NCBI RefSeq assembly: GCF_019656655.1
Contig: NZ_BPMV01000002.1
Span: 310,001 to 374,000 of the forward strand
DNA: 64,000 bases
Origin: Tsukamurella sp. TY48
GTDB lineage: Bacteria; Actinomycetota; Actinomycetes; Mycobacteriales; Mycobacteriaceae
Direction of reading: 5' to 3'
Position 1 is the first letter of the stretch. Every line of letters starts with the position of its first letter. Of the stretch, positions 1 through 8,461 are shown in pieces. Under the pieces are notes generated by a model. It made no database searches, was not told the DNA's origin, and saw only the letters and a list, made by a program, of their open reading frames with translations. A program made the position numbers and the translations under genes.

Positions 1-2
1 CG

Positions 3-368
3 CACGTGGCCGTCGGCGCGGATCTCGCCACCGCCCTCCAGCGCTTCGGCACGGACTACGGCTGGACCGTCACCGTGGCGGTGCTGATGTGGACGGGCGT
101 GGCGCTCCTGCTGACCGCGCGCACCGCCCTGGGTACCGCGGAGGGACTCCCGTTCGCCCCGACGTGGTGGTCCTTCACCTTCCCCGTCGGCACCTGCGTC
201 ACCGGATTCTGCGCGATGTCGGCGGCCACCGGCGCCGCCGGGTACGCCGTGCTCGCCGTCGCCTACTTCATCGGCCTGGTCGTCGGCTGGGTCGCCGCCG
301 CTCGCGGTACCGTCAGCCGGGCGCTCGTCAGCGGCGCTCTGCTGCGGCACCCCGATCTCGCGGAGTGA
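3..368 (+). CDS. TDT/TehA-SLAC1-type transporter, C-terminal part (5' end outside window)
   Basis: The reading frame is open to the left edge, so this is taken as the 3' part of a gene starting upstream; a GTG at position 6 is the first possible start inside the window. About 120 residues are visible with three or four hydrophobic segments. The stretch WWSFTFPVGTCVTGF resembles the W-x-FTFP signature in the last helices of the tellurite-resistance/dicarboxylate transporter (TehA/SLAC1) family of membrane anion channels. The substrate cannot be told. The assignment rests on this short motif plus hydrophobicity, so another polytopic membrane protein is possible. Confidence 0.55.
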   Translation, partial: HVAVGADLATALQRFGTDYGWTVTVAVLMWTGVALLLTARTALGTAEGLPFAPTWWSFTFPVGTCVTGFCAMSAATGAAGYAVLAVAYFIGLVVGWVAAARGTVSRALVSGALLRHPDLAE

Positions 369-433
369 ACTCCCAGCCTTTCAGCAAGCCATTTCCCTTG
401 CGTTAGCCGGATGCAAGCTCGTAGACTTGCGCG

Positions 434-1033
434 ATGATCGTTCTCACCGCGGACCAACGGGGCAGCCGCTCGGACTCCGATCGAGTCGAGGCGGCACAGG
501 CCGCCCTGGCGCCCTTCGGCTGGCTTCGCCCGCCCGACCGTACTGCGGGTGACGAACTGCAGGCCGTCACCGACGATGCGGGCGTCGCGGTCGATGCGGC
601 CCTGGCGCTCCTGTCCGACGGGCACTGGAGCGTCGGGATCGGGACCGGACCGGTCGAGACACCGCTGCCCCCGCAGACGCGGGCGGGCCGCGGCCGCGCC
701 TTCGAGGCGGCACGTGAGGCGGTCGAGGCGGCCAAGGGCGCGGCGGTTCCTCTGCAGGTCCGTGGCCACGACGCCCACGCTGCGGCCCGCGCCGAAGCGA
801 TCCTGTCGGTGCTCGGCCTTATCGTGGGCCGCAGATCGAGGGAAGGGCAGGAGGTGGCGGCGTTGTTGAACACCGGCATCACGATCACGGCCGCAGCGGA
901 ACGGCTCGGCGTCTCGCGGCAGGCCGCCTCGCAGCGGGCGGCCGCGGCGGGGTGGGCGGTGGAGCCGGCGGGCCGGTCGCTCGCCGTCGAACTGCTCACG
1001 GAGGCCGATGCGGCGGCGGAGGCACTCGGATGA
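434..1033 (+). CDS. SatD-like protein with C-terminal helix-turn-helix
   Basis: 199 residues. The N terminus (MIVLTADQRGSR, then TAGDELQ near residue 37 and WSVGIGTGPV near residue 70) looks like the SatD family, named from the streptococcal sat operon and of unclear biochemical role. Near residues 150-180 there is a probable DNA-binding helix-turn-helix (TAAAERLGVSRQAASQRAAAA). The stop codon overlaps the ATG of the following membrane-protein gene (ATGA), so the two are probably translated together. Inference: a soluble sensor or regulator working with its membrane partner. The family name is recalled from motif resemblance; no function has been established. Confidence 0.6.
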   Translation: MIVLTADQRGSRSDSDRVEAAQAALAPFGWLRPPDRTAGDELQAVTDDAGVAVDAALALLSDGHWSVGIGTGPVETPLPPQTRAGRGRAFEAAREAVEAAKGAAVPLQVRGHDAHAAARAEAILSVLGLIVGRRSREGQEVAALLNTGITITAAAERLGVSRQAASQRAAAAGWAVEPAGRSLAVELLTEADAAAEALG

Positions 1034-1626
1034 TCGTCGCGGTGGTCGTCCTGCTGGTGCTCGCCGGCGTGGCCGGAATCCTGGCCGGCAGGGCGGGAAC
1101 GGACGGCCGAGCGGGACTGATCCGCGCGGCGGCGCCACTGGTCTTCCTGGCGGCGGCTGCGGTCGTGGCGCTGGCCGCCCCCGCGGCGAGCGGATTCGGG
1201 CTGGCCACCGTACGGGTGGCGGCGGTGCTCGCCGCCATGGCGGGAGGCAGCGTTCTGGTCACCGCCACGTTCGTGCTCGCCGGTGCCAACGGCCGGGAGC
1301 AGGAGGAGCCCACGGAGGCACCCGCGAGTGTCGCCGGCTCGGCAGCAGCATCCCCGGAGGAGGCCGTCGAAGAGACCGATGCGGAGGTGGTCGAGGAGCC
1401 GCTGCGCGGCGGGCTCGCGATCGGCATCCTGGAGCGCGCGGCGATCGCCGTGTGCATCCTCGCCAATTTCGCCGCCGGCCTCGCCGTGATCGTGGCGGCG
1501 AAGGGACTGGCCCGTTATCCGGAACTGCGCAACCCCGGCGCCGCCGAGCAGTTCATCATCGGCACCTTCGTCTCGGTGCTCTGGGCTGCAGGCTGTGCCG
1601 GGGTCGCGGTGGCCGTCGGCAGGTAG
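1030..1626 (+). CDS. Small integral membrane protein, partner of the SatD-like gene
   Basis: 198 residues from the ATG at 1030, which overlaps the upstream stop by four bases; this coupling decides the start over an in-frame start further upstream. Hydrophobic segments lie near residues 2-19, 31-50, 56-86, 137-160 and 176-197. Between them, at about 88-125, is an acidic Glu/Ala-rich loop. I do not recognise a family. The pairing suggests a two-gene unit, but nothing in the sequence indicates transport or enzyme activity. Confidence 0.7.
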   Translation: MIVAVVVLLVLAGVAGILAGRAGTDGRAGLIRAAAPLVFLAAAAVVALAAPAASGFGLATVRVAAVLAAMAGGSVLVTATFVLAGANGREQEEPTEAPASVAGSAAASPEEAVEETDAEVVEEPLRGGLAIGILERAAIAVCILANFAAGLAVIVAAKGLARYPELRNPGAAEQFIIGTFVSVLWAAGCAGVAVAVGR

Positions 1627-1627
1627 C

Positions 1628-2830
1628 TCAGGCCTCTTCCTGCGGCTCGGTGACAGGGAACCCCGGTTGCTGCACCTGATACGGCGAGCGCTGCGGCGGA
1701 GACACGGGCAGTGGCGCCGTCATCGGCTCCGGTGCCGCCGGAGCGTGGGGCGGCACGAGGCGGTCGGCCGGTGCCTCGGTCACCACGACCGGGGCCACGG
1801 GTTCCGGATTGTCGAACCAGCCGTCGGTGTCGATCTCCCGGTGCTCCTCGGGCTGCTGCTCCTGCGTCGGCTCGAAACGGAACACCCCATCGGCGCCCTG
1901 GGTTCCCAGGTTGCGCATGAATCCCTGCAGCGCGGCGTTGAAGTCGCTCGGCACCACCCACACCTTGTTCGCATCGCCCTGTGCCATCTCGGGCAGCGTC
2001 TGCAGGTACTGGTAGGCCAGCAGTTCCGGTGTCGGCTTGCCCGATTTGATGGCCGAGAACGTGGTCTCGATCGCCTTGGCCTCGCCCTGCGCCTCCAGAT
2101 ACGCGGCGGCGCGGCGGCCCTCGGCACGCAGAATCTCGGCCTGCCGATCGGCCTCGGCCGCGAGGATCGCGGCTTGCCGCTCACCCTCGGCAAGCAGGAT
2201 CCGGCTGGCCTTATCGCCCTCGGCCGATTTGATGGCCGCCTCGCGATGCCCCTCGGCGGAGAGGATGGTGGCCCGCTTCTCGCGGTCCGCCTTCATCTGC
2301 TTCTCCATCGACTCCTGGATGGTGGGCGGCGGGAAGATCGACTTCAGTTCCACCCGGGCGACCCGCAGGCCCCACCGCGACGTGGCCTCGTCCAGCACGC
2401 CGCGCAGCTGGCCGTTGATCTTCTCGCGGGAGGTGAGCGTCTCTTCCAGAGTCATACCTCCGACCACGTTGCGCAGGGTGGTGGTGGTGATCTGCTCGAC
2501 GCCCACCACGTAGTTGCTGATCTCGTAGACCGCGGCCTCGGGGCGCGTCACCTGGAAGTAGACGACCGTGTCGATCTGGACCGTCAGATTGTCCTGCGTG
2601 ATCACCGGCTGGGGCGGGAACGAGACCACCTGCTCGCGCAGGTCCACGCGGGCCCGGACGGTGTCGATGAACGGGATCAGCAGCGCGAGCTGTCCCGAGA
2701 CCGTGCGCGTGTAGCGACCGAGCCGTTCGATCACTGCGGCCTGCGCCTGCGGCACCAACACCAACGATTTGAACAAGATGAACGCCGCTGCGATGACCAG
2801 AAGCACGAGTACGGCGATGCCGATTTCCAT
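1628..2830 (-). CDS. SPFH/Band-7 (stomatin/QmcA-type) membrane protein
   Basis: 400 residues from the ATG at 2830, preceded by GGGAAGAG. One N-terminal transmembrane segment (about 3-23) is followed by the SPFH/band-7 domain (RYTRTVSGQLALLIPFID, then REQVVSFPPQPVIT). Next comes a long Ala/Glu-rich coiled-coil flotillin region containing repeated AEG(D/E)xxA units, and then a Pro-rich acidic tail. Such proteins form oligomeric rings on membrane microdomains and often work with NfeD partners. An NfeD gene lies just upstream on the same strand, matching the Rv1487/Rv1488 pair of M. tuberculosis. The Pro-rich extension of about 80 residues is probably lineage-specific. Confidence 0.9.
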   Translation of the reverse strand: MEIGIAVLVLLVIAAAFILFKSLVLVPQAQAAVIERLGRYTRTVSGQLALLIPFIDTVRARVDLREQVVSFPPQPVITQDNLTVQIDTVVYFQVTRPEAAVYEISNYVVGVEQITTTTLRNVVGGMTLEETLTSREKINGQLRGVLDEATSRWGLRVARVELKSIFPPPTIQESMEKQMKADREKRATILSAEGHREAAIKSAEGDKASRILLAEGERQAAILAAEADRQAEILRAEGRRAAAYLEAQGEAKAIETTFSAIKSGKPTPELLAYQYLQTLPEMAQGDANKVWVVPSDFNAALQGFMRNLGTQGADGVFRFEPTQEQQPEEHREIDTDGWFDNPEPVAPVVVTEAPADRLVPPHAPAAPEPMTAPLPVSPPQRSPYQVQQPGFPVTEPQEEA

Positions 2831-2861
2831 TGCTCTTCCCTTTCTTCGCCGGCGATCCGGC

Positions 2862-3293
2862 TCAGCTGTCCACGACAATGGCGACGGCGCCGTCGATCTC
2901 GACGATCGTCACCTCGACTCCGGCCGGGATGGGCGCACCGTCGTACGGTGTGCGCGCCGACCACTCCTCGCCGCTCACCAGAACACGGCCGCCGTCGGCG
3001 GAGACGTCCGCGGAGACCACGGCCTTCATTCCGGGGAGCGACTCCAGGTACGACGGCGCGTCGCCCCGCTTGCGTTCGACGTAGCGCCGCAGCGGAGGCC
3101 TGGCGAGTACCAGCAGTAACACCGAAGAGACCACGAAGACGATGCCCTGAGCCCAGGGCGGGAGATCGAAAACGCCTGTCGCCCCGGCGGTGACGAGCGC
3201 TCCGCCGCCGAGCATCAACAGCGTGAACTCGCCGGCCGCCGTTTCCGCGACGGCCAGCAGAATCGCTCCGATCAGCCACAGCGCCGCTGCCAT
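2862..3293 (-). CDS. NfeD-like membrane protein
   Basis: 143 residues from an ATG at 3293, chosen because homologues begin at this hydrophobic helix (MAAALWLIGAILL). An in-frame ATG at 3320 would add nine residues. Two or three membrane helices (about 4-70) carry the LLMLGGGALVTAG motif. A C-terminal OB-fold NfeD domain follows (GRVLVSGEEWSARTP, then PAGVEVTIVEIDG), as usual for short NfeD1b proteins. It lies 31 bases upstream of the SPFH gene on the same strand, and the two very likely form a membrane-microdomain pair. Confidence 0.88.
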   Translation of the reverse strand: MAAALWLIGAILLAVAETAAGEFTLLMLGGGALVTAGATGVFDLPPWAQGIVFVVSSVLLLVLARPPLRRYVERKRGDAPSYLESLPGMKAVVSADVSADGGRVLVSGEEWSARTPYDGAPIPAGVEVTIVEIDGAVAIVVDS

Positions 3294-3376
3294 ACCTCGA
3301 TCCTGCCAGAAGTCGGACATCGGTGACGGCGACCAGAATGAGTTAGGGTCACCTGAGTAGCTGATCGGAGGGGACG

Positions 3377-4237
3377 ATGCACACCCAGGGCGAGAGCCGG
3401 TACTTCACCACGCGCGACGGACGGCGGTTGCACGCGGCGGTGCTGTCCGGTCCGGAGGCGCCGATCGCGGTCTTCGAGGCGGGGGCCGCGGCGAGCCGAT
3501 CCTCTTGGGCCGCCGTACAACCCGCGGTCGCGCAGTTCACGACGGCGATCGCCTACGATCGGTCCGGCCTCGGGCGCAGCGCCCCCGATCCCGGTGCCCG
3601 CACCCTCGACCGGATGGCCGACGACCTCAACGACCTGCTCGACGACATCGGAGCCGACCGGAGGCCCGATCAGCGCTTCATCCTGGTGAGCCACAGCGCC
3701 GGAGGACCGATCGTGCGGCTCGCGGCCTCCCGCCGTCCCGACCGGGTGGCCGGCCTGGTGCTCGTCGATCCCACCGACGAGGCCGCAGACGTCTTATTCG
3801 GCACGGGATTCAAGGTCGTCGAGTCCGCGATGATCGCGGCGAGCCGGATATTGGCCCGTGTGGGTCTGCTCGGCAGACTCTTCGCCGGGCAGCTCCACGG
3901 TGCGCCCACAGACGTCCGTGCCGATATGGAGCGCGAGGCCTTCACGCCTGGGGTGATCGACACCCAGGCGAGGCAGGCGAAGACCTTCCTGCGCGAACTG
4001 AAGACTTGGCGTACGAACGCCCCCGCGCTCGGCACCATCCCGGTCACCGTGATCTCCGGGGCGAAACCAGGCGACGGCATGTCCGCATCCATGCGGGCCG
4101 CCGCGAACGCCTCGCACGCCACGCGGGCTGCGGCGTCGCCGGCCGGCAAGCACGTCCTGGCACCGAATTCGAGCCATTACGTGCCGCTGACCGACCCGCA
4201 GATCATCATCGACGAGATCCGCGCCCTCGCAGACTGA
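3377..4237 (+). CDS. Alpha/beta-fold hydrolase
   Basis: 286 residues. Features of the alpha/beta hydrolase fold are the FEAG oxyanion region near residue 34, AYDRSGLGRSA near 58, the nucleophile elbow S-H-S-A-G-G near residue 113 (serine as nucleophile) and a C-terminal SSHYVPLTDP carrying the probable catalytic histidine. The acid is probably in LVLVDPTDE. There is no signal peptide, so the enzyme is cytosolic. The substrate is unknown. The 3' end abuts the convergent DUF4873 gene with no spacer. Confidence 0.85.
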   Translation: MHTQGESRYFTTRDGRRLHAAVLSGPEAPIAVFEAGAAASRSSWAAVQPAVAQFTTAIAYDRSGLGRSAPDPGARTLDRMADDLNDLLDDIGADRRPDQRFILVSHSAGGPIVRLAASRRPDRVAGLVLVDPTDEAADVLFGTGFKVVESAMIAASRILARVGLLGRLFAGQLHGAPTDVRADMEREAFTPGVIDTQARQAKTFLRELKTWRTNAPALGTIPVTVISGAKPGDGMSASMRAAANASHATRAAASPAGKHVLAPNSSHYVPLTDPQIIIDEIRALAD

Positions 4238-5002
4238 TCAGAGCGGAAACGGCGGGGCGCCCACACCGACCAGTCGGTAGGTGCCCCACACCGTCTTGTC
4301 GGTCACCAACGCCGGCGCGTCGGTTCCACCGCCGACCGACACCGTCACGCTGCCGCGTGGCATCTTCTTCAGCGCCGCACCGATCTCCAGATCGTCGACG
4401 GTGCCGTACCAGTGGTACTTGCCGTCCAGGGGTTCGAGGTGTCCGGCCAATCGCACCGGCGACGACGCTTCGTAGTCGCCCGACCGCAGGATCGCGACGC
4501 CCGCGTACACGCCCTCATCGCGGACGTGCTCGTTCGACAGGTCGATCGCGTCCCGGTCCGGCCGCGACGGCGTGCGACGCCCCTTGCCGATCCAGCGCGC
4601 CGTGACCGGCGGCCGGGACAGCATCCGGGTGGCGCCCTCGGCGTAGGCCCACCGCAACCACGCCTGCAGCGTGGTCAGTTGCAACGCGCGCTCCGCGGTG
4701 CCCATCAGCACCAGGTTCGGCACACCGTCGATCAGCATGCCCAGGTACGCCCGGTCGGCGTCGTCCGGTCCGACCGCCGCTGGCGGACTGACGCGGGGGT
4801 CGAGCGCAGGAACCGTGATCGGCAGGCGCGCCCCGGAGACCACGAGCAGGTCGTAGTCGGTCTCCCCCGCCGCGGTCGTGAGCGACCACGCGTCCCGGTC
4901 GGGGTGGAACCGAGCGGCGATCACCTCCGACGGTGCCACGACGGTGCCGGCGAGTCCGGGCACCGCGGCGTCGGCGACGACGGCGATCCGCGCCTGCGTC
5001 AC
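4238..5002 (-). CDS. DUF4873-containing protein, partner of the AurF-like oxygenase
   Basis: 254 residues. The C-terminal part (about 160-254) fits DUF4873: GVYAGVAILRSGDYE, then GHLEPLDGKYHWYGTV, then a Gly-rich strand and WGTYRLVGVGAPPF at the end. This domain is often found next to or fused with flavin monooxygenases. The N-terminal part (YDLLVVSGARLPITVPALD) looks like the remnant of a nucleotide-binding FMO-type segment but has no complete dinucleotide-binding motif. Its start overlaps the stop of the AurF-like gene by four bases, so co-translation and a shared job are likely. The role is unknown. Confidence 0.75.
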   Translation of the reverse strand: MTQARIAVVADAAVPGLAGTVVAPSEVIAARFHPDRDAWSLTTAAGETDYDLLVVSGARLPITVPALDPRVSPPAAVGPDDADRAYLGMLIDGVPNLVLMGTAERALQLTTLQAWLRWAYAEGATRMLSRPPVTARWIGKGRRTPSRPDRDAIDLSNEHVRDEGVYAGVAILRSGDYEASSPVRLAGHLEPLDGKYHWYGTVDDLEIGAALKKMPRGSVTVSVGGGTDAPALVTDKTVWGTYRLVGVGAPPFPL

Positions 5003-5904
5003 GCGAGGAACCCCGCGCGCTTCCAGGACCAGCGGGCGATGGGCCCCATGAGGCCGACGGATTCGAGGAACCGTCCCAGATCGCGGAAGCCGTCCTGCTT
5101 CGCCTTGAGGTGGTGCGGATTCGTCACCGCGGCGCGGTACGCCACCTTCGGATCGAGGCCGACGCGCGCGTACATCCGCGGGTTGGCGAAGAGCATCCGG
5201 AACCCGAAAGCCGCCAGCGCGTGCAGGTTTCCGACCAGGAGCGTCTGGGCCCGGCTCCGGGTGGGCATCCCGCGGCGGGCGCCGTCACGGGCGTAACCGA
5301 TGTGCCGGGCCTCCTCGGTGACGTGGATCTGCATCAGCCGCGCCACGATCGGCTGCAGCTCGGGATCGTCCTTGATCTGGCGCTGCTGGGCATCGAAGAT
5401 CTCCTCGCCGACCAGTGCGGCGATCCACACGGCCTGTCCCCGGATCACCGGTGCGAGAACGTACTTGACCACGCCGAGCTGCCAGCCGCGGAGCCGGAAC
5501 GGGCGGGTGCCGATGCGATCGATCACCTTGCCGAACATCACCATGTGGCGGCACTCGTCGCCCATCTCGGTGAGCGAGTAGAAGGAGTCCCGGGAGGTGG
5601 GGTCGGCGGAGAGCAGCTCGCGCAGCAGCAGCCGGTTGAGCAGGTTCTCGAACCAGATGCCCATGGACAGCAGGTTGGTGACCTCCTGCTTGGACAGCTC
5701 GATGCGCTGCTCCTCGGTCATCTGCTCCCACAGGTCGGTCCCGTAGAGGGTGCACATGTGCGGCGGCAGGAAGTACCGGTCGGGGTCGATGGGGGCATCC
5801 CAGTCGATGTCGACGACGGGCGCGTAGGAGCGCTTGACGGAGCCGCCGAGCAGTCGGTCGGCGACATTCTCACGGGTACGTTCCGGCAGAGTCGTGTCGG
5901 TCAT
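4999..5904 (-). CDS. AurF-family (p-aminobenzoate N-oxygenase-like) diiron oxygenase
   Basis: 301 residues from the ATG at 5904. The ferritin-like diiron ligand set of AurF is visible: E86 (WFENLL), E117-x-x-H120 (GDECRHM), E167/E168 (GEEIFD), H194 and E198-x-x-H201 (HVTEEARHIGY). This is the one-plus-two-helix pattern of PF11583. Characterised members oxidise arylamines to nitro compounds; the substrate here is not predictable. Downstream is the overlapping DUF4873 gene, upstream a TetR regulator on the same strand. An in-frame ATG 39 bases upstream is less likely because MTDTTLPERT is a typical soluble N terminus. Confidence 0.85.
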   Translation of the reverse strand: MTDTTLPERTRENVADRLLGGSVKRSYAPVVDIDWDAPIDPDRYFLPPHMCTLYGTDLWEQMTEEQRIELSKQEVTNLLSMGIWFENLLNRLLLRELLSADPTSRDSFYSLTEMGDECRHMVMFGKVIDRIGTRPFRLRGWQLGVVKYVLAPVIRGQAVWIAALVGEEIFDAQQRQIKDDPELQPIVARLMQIHVTEEARHIGYARDGARRGMPTRSRAQTLLVGNLHALAAFGFRMLFANPRMYARVGLDPKVAYRAAVTNPHHLKAKQDGFRDLGRFLESVGLMGPIARWSWKRAGFLA

Positions 5905-5973
5905 GTGGCGAACGTAACACCCGTGCCAGACAGAGTCCAGCATTGTGTCTATCCCTGCACGTCGCAGGCCTGT

Positions 5974-6594
5974 CTATTCGGCGAACTGCGCCCTGGCCGG
6001 GAGTACGAACATCCGGGCGTACCGTCGACCGGCTTCGAGGTTCGCCGTGCTCGGGCCCGCGTGGTCGGGGCCGTCCGCGGCACCGTCGACCGGCGGCAGC
6101 GGCGTGAGCAGTAGTGAATGCAGTTGCCGCACGAAGAAATCCGCGAAGGCCTCCACGTCGGCGTCGTCGCGGTACTCGCCGCGGCGGATCTCCCGCAGGA
6201 AGAACTGCCGCCCCTGCTGCATCTGCGGAGAGTCGCCGTGCACGTAGGGCAGCAGCAGGCCGGGGCTCACGGCGAGTACGCGCTGCAGTGCGCGGTGTTC
6301 CCGGAGGTACGCATAGGCGTAGGCGAAGCCCGCCGCGAGCCGCTCGCGGTTGTCCTCGATCCCGTCGGCGTAGTCGTGGATTCGGCTGTAGAACTTCTCC
6401 AGCTCGCTCGATACGACGGCATCGACCAGGGCTTCTTTGCCGGTGAAGTGTTGGTACAGGGTGGCCCGGGCGAGACGGGCGCGTTTGGCGAGCGCCCCCA
6501 TCGAGATCCGGGTCAGACCCGCCTCGTCCACCCAGTCGAGTGCGGCACGCAGAATCTGCGCGCGGGTATCGGGTCGGGTCTGCGGTGCGGCCAC
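5974..6594 (-). CDS. TetR-family transcriptional regulator
   Basis: 206 residues. The N-terminal TetR helix-turn-helix is clear: RAQILRAALDWVDEAGL, then MGALAKRARLARATLYQHF near residues 30-50 and GKEALVDAV. The C-terminal ligand domain is not recognisable further. The gene lies 69 bases upstream of the AurF-like gene on the same strand, so it may autoregulate and control the oxygenase pair. That link is inferred from position only. Confidence 0.88.
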   Translation of the reverse strand: MAAPQTRPDTRAQILRAALDWVDEAGLTRISMGALAKRARLARATLYQHFTGKEALVDAVVSSELEKFYSRIHDYADGIEDNRERLAAGFAYAYAYLREHRALQRVLAVSPGLLLPYVHGDSPQMQQGRQFFLREIRRGEYRDDADVEAFADFFVRQLHSLLLTPLPPVDGAADGPDHAGPSTANLEAGRRYARMFVLPARAQFAE

Positions 6595-6691
6595 CAGGAG
6601 ATCGTAATCCGAAACAACTGCGATTCAGGACCGGAACACCCCAGTGCTTTACGATCACGAAGACCGCATCGAAGTAGTGTCAAGGGGACGT

Positions 6692-7618
6692 ATGCAGGAA
6701 CAGGCCACCGGCGGATTGATCCTCGCGCTGATCGCCCTGGCATATCTCCGACCGGGCCGGGTCGACGCACTAGGACGGTTTCGTGACTCCCAGCAGGCAT
6801 TGGTCATCGCGGGGCTGGTGGTCGCGGTACTCGGAAACAGCGTCCTGGTGGCGGTGACGGAACCGGACAACGCTCTGTTTCGCGATCCGTCCTGGGCGGT
6901 GGTGCTCCCGCTCACCGCCGCCCTCGTGATCGTCGGTGCAGCGGTCAGTGTCCGCTCGGCCCCGTCCTCGCCGGAGCGGATGAATGCTCCGGTCGCGCCT
7001 GGTCGCAGGGAACTCATCGGCGTCCCGTCGATCTGTGCGCTGTATGCGCTGCTCGCGCTCTGGCGGGTCGTGGACGTTGGCCGCGGCAATCGGGCCGCGT
7101 TCGATTACGCCCCGCCATTGCCCCCAGCCGTGACCGATCGCTATGTGAATGAACCGCTTCCGACGTACGAGTCGTACGTTGCCGAGGGCTGGGTGGTCGC
7201 CGTCGCCTGCGCCGTCGTCGCGGTGGCGCTCACTGCGATGGCCGCGGCGCAGGGCATCGTCCGGCGTGACGACCCCGATCGCCCGGGAGTGGCGCAGCAC
7301 GTCGCCCGATTGGGGGCAGCAGCTGCACTCATCGCAGGGACGGGTACCGCCCTCCTCGCGGCGGGACGGATCGACCGCATCGGCGCCGAGAACACGCGCC
7401 GCTACGAGAGCGCGCAGGTCATGCTGCGCGAGGCCGGCGTTTCGTTCGATGCTCTCGTCGCGCCCCGCAACCTCACGGGCGCGTCGAGCTCGCTCGAGAA
7501 CGTAGCCAATCTGCCCAACCTCATTGGCTGGACGCTGCTGCTGCTGGTGATCGGCCGGGTGTTCGTCACCAACGGCATTCGCCGCCCGGACGGGGAGTTC
7601 AACCCTCCGGTTCGGTGA
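6692..7618 (+). CDS. Polytopic membrane protein of unknown function
   Basis: 308 residues from the ATG at 6692, preceded by AAGGGGA. An in-frame ATG at 6644 has no such ribosome site. About seven hydrophobic segments are seen (near residues 6-20, 36-52, 70-90, 112-128, 170-193, 212-235 and 283-300). A soluble extracytoplasmic-looking stretch with FDYAPPLPPAVTDRYV lies between the fourth and fifth. No family recognised. The last 20 bases overlap the 3' end of the convergent DUF3097 gene. Confidence 0.7.
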   Translation: MQEQATGGLILALIALAYLRPGRVDALGRFRDSQQALVIAGLVVAVLGNSVLVAVTEPDNALFRDPSWAVVLPLTAALVIVGAAVSVRSAPSSPERMNAPVAPGRRELIGVPSICALYALLALWRVVDVGRGNRAAFDYAPPLPPAVTDRYVNEPLPTYESYVAEGWVVAVACAVVAVALTAMAAAQGIVRRDDPDRPGVAQHVARLGAAAALIAGTGTALLAAGRIDRIGAENTRRYESAQVMLREAGVSFDALVAPRNLTGASSSLENVANLPNLIGWTLLLLVIGRVFVTNGIRRPDGEFNPPVR

Positions 7619-8420
7619 CGAAGTCCACGAGCCGTTCGACCGCACCGATGAGTGAGGAGTCGAGGTCGCGGAACGAGGAGACCGCGCCCTGCACCCGGCG
7701 CCACCCGTCCTGGGGCGTGCCCCAGCCGAGGCGGGCGCAGGTACCGGTCTTCCAATCCTCCCCGCGCGGAACGTCGGGCCAGGCCGTGATGCCCACGGCG
7801 GACGGCTTGACCGCGGCCCAGATGTCGATGAACGGATGGCCGGTCACCATCACGTACTTGCCCAGCGACTGCGTCATCCGGGATTCCTTCGACCCGTCCA
7901 CGAGGTGATCGGCCAGGACCCCCACCCGGCGGCCGGGTCCGGGCTGGAACTCCGCGAGACGGGCACCCAGGTGGTCCAGTCCCTCCAACTGCTCCACGAC
8001 GACGCCCTCGACCCGCAGATCGTGCCCCCACACCCGCTCGACGATCGCCGCGTCGTGGATGCCCTCCACCCAGATCCGGCTCGGGAGCGCCACCTTCGCC
8101 TTGACTCCCTCCACGCGCGTCGACCCCGAGGCGCTGCGCTGAGGGCCCGACGCGGTGGTGACGCGCGGTTTGACGAGCGTCACCGGCGCGCCGTCGATGA
8201 GGAAGGCCGCCTTCCGCATCGCGAACAGCCGCACCGCACCGCGCGCGTCCTCGAGCTTGACGAAGTCACCGTCGTAGCTCTTGTCGAATCCGACCACGGC
8301 CCCGCAGAATCCGGTGGCCGCGTCCTCCGCGACGAGACCGCGCTCGGCCGCGACCTCGGGAACGGTGCGCGCCCGCTTGCTCGCGTGCCCGGCGTAGATG
8401 TCTCCATAGCTGTTCGCCAC
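7599..8420 (-). CDS. DUF3097 family protein
   Basis: 273 residues from a GTG at 8420, placed so that the protein begins just before SYGDIYAGH, where members of this actinobacterial family start. A TTG at 8429 is an alternative, and neither has a good Shine-Dalgarno. Conserved-looking blocks are IWVEGIHDAAIVERVWGHDL (TOPRIM-like), HLGARLAEF, GVLADHLVDGSKE, VTGHPFIDIW and a C-terminal helix. The IWVEGxxDA block suggests a metal-dependent nucleotidyl-transfer or RNase M5-like activity. This is inference; no member function is known to me. Confidence 0.78.
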   Translation of the reverse strand: MANSYGDIYAGHASKRARTVPEVAAERGLVAEDAATGFCGAVVGFDKSYDGDFVKLEDARGAVRLFAMRKAAFLIDGAPVTLVKPRVTTASGPQRSASGSTRVEGVKAKVALPSRIWVEGIHDAAIVERVWGHDLRVEGVVVEQLEGLDHLGARLAEFQPGPGRRVGVLADHLVDGSKESRMTQSLGKYVMVTGHPFIDIWAAVKPSAVGITAWPDVPRGEDWKTGTCARLGWGTPQDGWRRVQGAVSSFRDLDSSLIGAVERLVDFVTEPEG

Positions 8421-8461
8421 GCCGAACAACGGTAGTGCAGGAGGTGGCCCGAATCGGGGAT

